Assembly: GCA_031281815.1 (NCBI GenBank)
Contig: JAITEY010000260.1
Coordinates: 1 to 10,556 of the forward strand
DNA from: Desulfovibrio sp.
GTDB lineage: Bacteria > Desulfobacterota > Desulfovibrionia > Desulfovibrionales > Desulfovibrionaceae
Reading direction: 5' to 3'
DNA: 10,556 bases
The translations under genes and the position numbers were made by a program. The notes under the pieces are model-generated. The model searched no databases. It had not been told where the DNA came from and saw only the letters and a list, made by a program, of their open reading frames with translations. Shown here piece by piece: positions 7,053 to 10,556 of this stretch. The number at the start of each line of letters is the position of its first letter. Positions within the stretch are counted from its first letter, which is position 1.

Positions 7053-10000
7053 CTAAGATTGATGCTCCGCACGGCGGAGTTCCTCCTCTTTTCCTTCAAG
7101 GTCGGTGCGTTTCAGGTTCGCGCCTTCAAAGCCGGTGTCGCCTATCACCATGTCGCGGAGATGCGCGGCGAAGAGTACGGCCCCGGCAAGCTCCGCGCCC
7201 GTCAGGCGGCATTTGCGCAGCGCGCCGTTGCGCAGGTCCGTGCCGGACAGGTCGGCGCCGGACAGGTCGCACTTGATGAAACGGCAGCCTGTCGCCTTCA
7301 GCCCGTCCAGGCGCGCGCGATTCAGATCGCAGTGCGTGAACAGGGCGTCTTCAGGGCAGGCGCCGTAAAAATCCGCTCCGACAAAACGGCTCATGCGCAG
7401 GGAGGCCTCGCGCAGGTCCGCCCCGGAAAAATCCGCGCCGGAAAAATCCGCGTCCCCGTCCGTGCGGAGCTTGCGCAGATTCGCCCCGGCAAAGGACAGG
7501 CCGGCGCAAAACGCCCCCTGGAAGAGGCATTCGTTCAGCACCGCATCCTCAAAACGCGCCCCGTCGAGCAGGGTTTGCCGGAACAGGCATTTGAAGGCGC
7601 GCATTGTGCGGAAATCAGCTCCGGCGGCCCGCGTCCCGCCGAACGCGCTCAGGGAGAGCTTCGTCTCTCTGAAGCGCGCTCCCGTGAGGTCGGCCTTGTC
7701 GAAGGAGCAGAGCGTTATGTCGGCGTTGTCGAAAATTGCGCCCGCAGCGTCGCATTCACCGAACGTCGTCAGTTCCATGGACGCGGACGTGCAGTCCCCC
7801 TTGCGCAGCACGGCCTTTTGCAGCACGGCCTGCATAAAGCGCGCTTCGCGCAGGTCGGCCCCCGTAAAGTCCGCCCCGTCCGCAACGGTGAACGTGAAAT
7901 TCGTCCCCCGCATGACGCAGCCGTTGAATTTCGTGCCGGTGCAGACGGCGTGGCTCAGGTCCGCGCCGGAAAAGTCCAGGCCGGACAGGTCGAGTCCCCG
8001 GAGGTCCCTCCGGGCCGGATGCTGCCCGGCGGCCCGCATGGCCTGCACTTCCCCGCGGGTCGTTTTTTTCATGTCGTTCGGGTCCATGCCCGCGGCAGAG
8101 AAGGCGGCCTTGACGTCTTCCGGCAGGTCTCCTTTGCCGAGGGCGGCGAGCTTTGCCCCGCCTTCCGCGCGCAGTCGGTCCAAAGGCGCGAGTTGTTCGC
8201 CCAGCCCGCGGATGTTCTCCACAGCCTTGTCGAGGGCGGCCGACAGTTCGGCGCGTCCTCCCGGGGGAACGGCGACGGGCATTTTTGCCTTTAAGTCCTC
8301 AATCTGCGAGACGGCCTGCTTGACCGTTTCGGCAATGCTCACCGGGCCGGGCGGAGGCTTGAGCCTGGCGGCTTCGGCAAAGGCGGCTTCGACCTCGGCA
8401 AAGACTTTCCGGGGAGCATCCGTGCGCTGCAGGACGGCGAGCGTCCGTTCCTTTGCCTTGGCCGATTCCCGGGCAAGCAATGTTTGCGGGTCGGGGAAAT
8501 GCGCCCGTATCTCGTTGATCAGGGTATTTATGCGGCCCTGTATCTCTTCTTTCGAGGGCAGGGGCAGGTTCGGGATAAAGGGTTGCGGCGGCCCGTCCCC
8601 GGGGGACTGGGGGCCGGAGAAGTCGTGCCTGCGGGCGCTTTCAGGCGGCAGCAGGTCAAGCAGCAGAGGACGCAGGCGCTTTCCCTGCCCGGCCAGGGTC
8701 AGGACGTGGGGGCAGCCTTCCGGGAGGTAGAGAGGGAGGGCGGCCGGGCAGGCCGCGGCCCACGGCGCGAACAGGGCTTTGCCCTGCGCTCCCGGCGGCA
8801 GGATGACGAGCAGGGGCAGTCCGCCTTCGGCGGGCAACAGGGGCGGCAGGTCGGGGACGGCCGCGAGGGCGGCCGGGTCCGAGGCGACGACGATACGGCA
8901 GAAATCGCCGGCTTCCTGCTCGGCGAAAAGCGCGGACAGATCTTCCGGCGCAACGCATACCGCTTCGTCCGGACAGGAGGCCGGCAGGGAGAGGGGGCGG
9001 GTGTCGGAGCCGGGGACGAGAAACACGGCGGCGGCGTCCGCGCCGGGACCGTGCAGCAGTTCGGCATCCGGCGCGTTCCGGTCGCCGAGAGGATAGATGC
9101 GCAGGGCGACGAGCGCCTTGCCGTCGAAACGGGGCACACAGAGGCCGGCGGGCAGGGTGAAGGCGGGGCCGGGCGGCAGCCCCCAGTCCTCGGGCTGTTC
9201 TTCCCGCGCCTCGGCGGCGTAGCCGATCCAGGCGTTGTCCGGGGTTTTTTCCTCAAAGCCCAAGGCGACGAGGCGGGCGAGGAGGGCATCGTCGCGGCGC
9301 AGGGCGCGGCGCGCGGCGATGAGCAGGGCAAAGCCCCTGTCGTGCCGGGGATTGACGGGCCGCGGCTTGTCGAGCAGACCTTCGGGAGTAAACGCGTCCA
9401 GTCCGACAACGGCTGCCCGTATCGTTTGTCGCGGTTGCGGACCGTCCGCCGGACCCGCTTTTGCCGGTATGTCCGGGGCGTCCTGCAGGCGCAGGCGCGC
9501 ATCGGCAAGTGCCTGCTTTGCCTGCCGGTTCGCCTCGTCCAGGGATGTTTGCGCGCTTTTGAGCACGCGCTCCAGGTTCTTTTCCTGCTCGTCCAGGGAG
9601 GCGCGCATGCGGGGGAAGATGGAGAGGTCGAAGCCGACAAGGTGGCTGAACTGTTCGCGTTGCGCGAGCATCTGCTTTTCCAGCGTGTCCAGAACGGCGC
9701 GCGAGGAGGCGACGGTTTTGCCGGCGGAGTCGGCCATGTCTCCCAGGCTCAGGGGCATGACCGGACGTTGGCCGAAAAAATCCTTTTTGATGTTTTCAAG
9801 CATTTTCGGCAGATCGCGCGCCGCCTTGACGGCTTTGGACGTTGCCGCCTGCGCCTTGACAAAGGGGGCGGGGTCTGTCTGCACGGCGGGGAGGATGCGC
9901 TTTTTCTGCTCCTCAAGATAGTATGCCGGGGTTTTCGGGGCTTCCTGAGGTTTTTCCGTGACGACATACACGCGCAGGACATCGTCCATTTCATCGTCGA

Positions 10001-10556
10001 CAACAGGCAGCAGACCGCGGCGCAGGACAAAGGCCCCCATGAGATCGGGCAGCAGCCAGACCGTGTCCGCGCGCAGCGTTACTTCCCGAAATATGCCCGG
10101 TTGGTCGAGGTCCTTGGCATAGGGCAGAGGACGCCGCGCATCCTGCGCGGACCCGGAGGCGGAGGCGAAGGGAGTGAAATTTTCGGCCGTGGTCACGAAG
10201 GCGCGGACGCGCGCGCCGGGCAGGCGAGAGCGGATATGCGGGTACTCGTGGCTCATGCCGATGATTTCCAACTCTTCGTCTCCACGGAAGAAAGGCGCGT
10301 CGCCGTTTGCGTCCGGGGCGCCGGGTCGCGTTGCGAGGCGTTGCGCTGTCTGGGCCGAGTAAAAGAAATCCGGATTGAGGTCGTCGGGATAGGTGAGCAG
10401 GCGCGTTTCCAGCCGATGTTTGTCGTAGGTGCCGGACAGGGCGCGCCGTTCGGGTGCTGCGACATCCATCGGGAAAGGGCAGACCGGGCGCGGCATATCG
10501 GCGCCGGAAAGGATGAAATGCTCCGGGTCTTCCAGGTTCGGGGCCTGTTGCGACGG
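7053..10556 (-). CDS. DUF2169 T6SS adaptor fused to a C-terminal pentapeptide-repeat domain (5' end outside window)
   Basis: This large protein has at least 1167 residues visible. It is cut at the window edge: the frame stays open above the ATG at 10496 and reads PNLEDPEHFILSG, typical DUF2169 sequence, so that ATG (residue 1 here) is internal and perhaps 200 residues are missing. The end of DUF2169 (to about 185) shows SGTYD (21-25), NPDFFYSA (41-48), GDEELEIIG (72-80), RLPG (91-94) and LRADTVWLLPD (141-151). DUF2169 proteins act as T6SS effector/PAAR chaperones, for example TecT of Pseudomonas. A coiled-coil-like segment (about 255-340) leads to an unassigned alpha/beta region (about 385-620), a second helical region (645-800) and a pentapeptide array (about 828-1135), ending in a charged tail. 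It heads the DUF3540 and DUF4150 genes, implying a joint role in tip assembly. Its precise cargo is unknown. Confidence 0.9.
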   Translation of the reverse strand, partial: PSQQAPNLEDPEHFILSGADMPRPVCPFPMDVAAPERRALSGTYDKHRLETRLLTYPDDLNPDFFYSAQTAQRLATRPGAPDANGDAPFFRGDEELEIIGMSHEYPHIRSRLPGARVRAFVTTAENFTPFASASGSAQDARRPLPYAKDLDQPGIFREVTLRADTVWLLPDLMGAFVLRRGLLPVVDDEMDDVLRVYVVTEKPQEAPKTPAYYLEEQKKRILPAVQTDPAPFVKAQAATSKAVKAARDLPKMLENIKKDFFGQRPVMPLSLGDMADSAGKTVASSRAVLDTLEKQMLAQREQFSHLVGFDLSIFPRMRASLDEQEKNLERVLKSAQTSLDEANRQAKQALADARLRLQDAPDIPAKAGPADGPQPRQTIRAAVVGLDAFTPEGLLDKPRPVNPRHDRGFALLIAARRALRRDDALLARLVALGFEEKTPDNAWIGYAAEAREEQPEDWGLPPGPAFTLPAGLCVPRFDGKALVALRIYPLGDRNAPDAELLHGPGADAAAVFLVPGSDTRPLSLPASCPDEAVCVAPEDLSALFAEQEAGDFCRIVVASDPAALAAVPDLPPLLPAEGGLPLLVILPPGAQGKALFAPWAAACPAALPLYLPEGCPHVLTLAGQGKRLRPLLLDLLPPESARRHDFSGPQSPGDGPPQPFIPNLPLPSKEEIQGRINTLINEIRAHFPDPQTLLARESAKAKERTLAVLQRTDAPRKVFAEVEAAFAEAARLKPPPGPVSIAETVKQAVSQIEDLKAKMPVAVPPGGRAELSAALDKAVENIRGLGEQLAPLDRLRAEGGAKLAALGKGDLPEDVKAAFSAAGMDPNDMKKTTRGEVQAMRAAGQHPARRDLRGLDLSGLDFSGADLSHAVCTGTKFNGCVMRGTNFTFTVADGADFTGADLREARFMQAVLQKAVLRKGDCTSASMELTTFGECDAAGAIFDNADITLCSFDKADLTGARFRETKLSLSAFGGTRAAGADFRTMRAFKCLFRQTLLDGARFEDAVLNECLFQGAFCAGLSFAGANLRKLRTDGDADFSGADFSGADLREASLRMSRFVGADFYGACPEDALFTHCDLNRARLDGLKATGCRFIKCDLSGADLSGTDLRNGALRKCRLTGAELAGAVLFAAHLRDMVIGDTGFEGANLKRTDLEGKEEELRRAEHQS
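7092..8015 (-). repeat. Pentapeptide-repeat array in the DUF2169 protein
   Basis: About 300 residues (828-1135, counting from the Met at 10496) follow the A(D/N)LXX rule, with units such as LDLSG, LDFSG, ADLSH, ADFTG, ADLRE, ADLTG, GADFY, CDLSG, ADLSG and TDLRN. Around 60 five-residue units would form roughly 15 turns of a right-handed quadrilateral beta-helix. The central aromatic or Leu position is well kept, while some coils are degenerate (e.g. TFGECDAAGA), suggesting an old array. No enzymatic motif is visible inside it. Confidence 0.9.
7420..7449 (-). repeat. 15-bp tandem duplication inside the pentapeptide array
   Basis: On the plus strand GCCCCGGAAAAATCC (7420-7434) is followed directly by GCGCCGGAAAAATCC (7435-7449), differing at one base. 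On the minus strand this encodes consecutive ADFSG units (residues 1016-1025). Most other units of the array differ strongly at the DNA level, so this pair looks like a recent single-unit duplication. Confidence 0.75.

Noticed and set aside
7092..8015. Repetitive DNA as a CRISPR array
   Set aside because: The periodicity is 15 bp in a continuous reading frame and encodes pentapeptide repeats. There are no conserved long repeats separated by unique spacers.
7059..8730. Plus-strand frames of 411 and 445 codons opposite the DUF2169/pentapeptide gene
   Set aside because: Their apparent repetitiveness mirrors the pentapeptide array on the other strand; they show no start signals or domains of their own.

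Overview
The window is part of a type VI secretion system (T6SS) locus from a Gram-negative bacterium with a GC-rich genome (roughly 60% G+C, estimated by eye). All supported genes lie on the minus strand, so transcription runs from position 10556 towards 1. Lineage cannot be proved from the sequence. The style of the Hcp, TssB/TssC and ClpV proteins and the adaptor set would fit a deltaproteobacterium such as a Desulfovibrio relative, but that is a weak inference.

In transcription order, the right half (10556-5712) is a T6SS tip or cargo-loading module. It holds a very large DUF2169 protein, cut by the window edge, that ends in a pentapeptide-repeat domain (7053-10556). Next come a DUF3540 protein whose layout resembles the OB-fold plus beta-helix part of a VgrG spike (6210-6881) and a stand-alone DUF4150 PAAR-like protein (5712-6116). 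The left half (5591-175) is core machinery: sheath proteins TssB (5079-5591) and TssC (3562-5034), tube protein Hcp (3044-3523) and sheath-recycling ATPase ClpV/TssH (175-2967). Positions 1-142 may hold the start of another minus-strand gene running off the edge, weakly supported.

The expected division of labour is as follows. TssB and TssC form the contractile sheath around stacked Hcp rings. The PAAR-like protein, and perhaps the DUF3540 protein, form the tip that is fired. The DUF2169 protein loads the tip or its cargo. ClpV unfolds the contracted sheath for reuse. Baseplate and membrane genes (tssA, E, F, G, J, K, L, M) and any canonical vgrG are absent here and must lie elsewhere.

The observations most worth following are: (1) the DUF2169-DUF3540-DUF4150 trio as a possible alternative spike assembly; (2) an unassigned alpha/beta domain in the middle of the DUF2169 protein; (3) a perfect 13-bp-arm terminator wedged between hcp and clpV, ending 15 nt before the clpV start codon; and (4) a possible 26-codon reading frame with a 21-bp repeat that overlaps the start codon of the PAAR-like gene.
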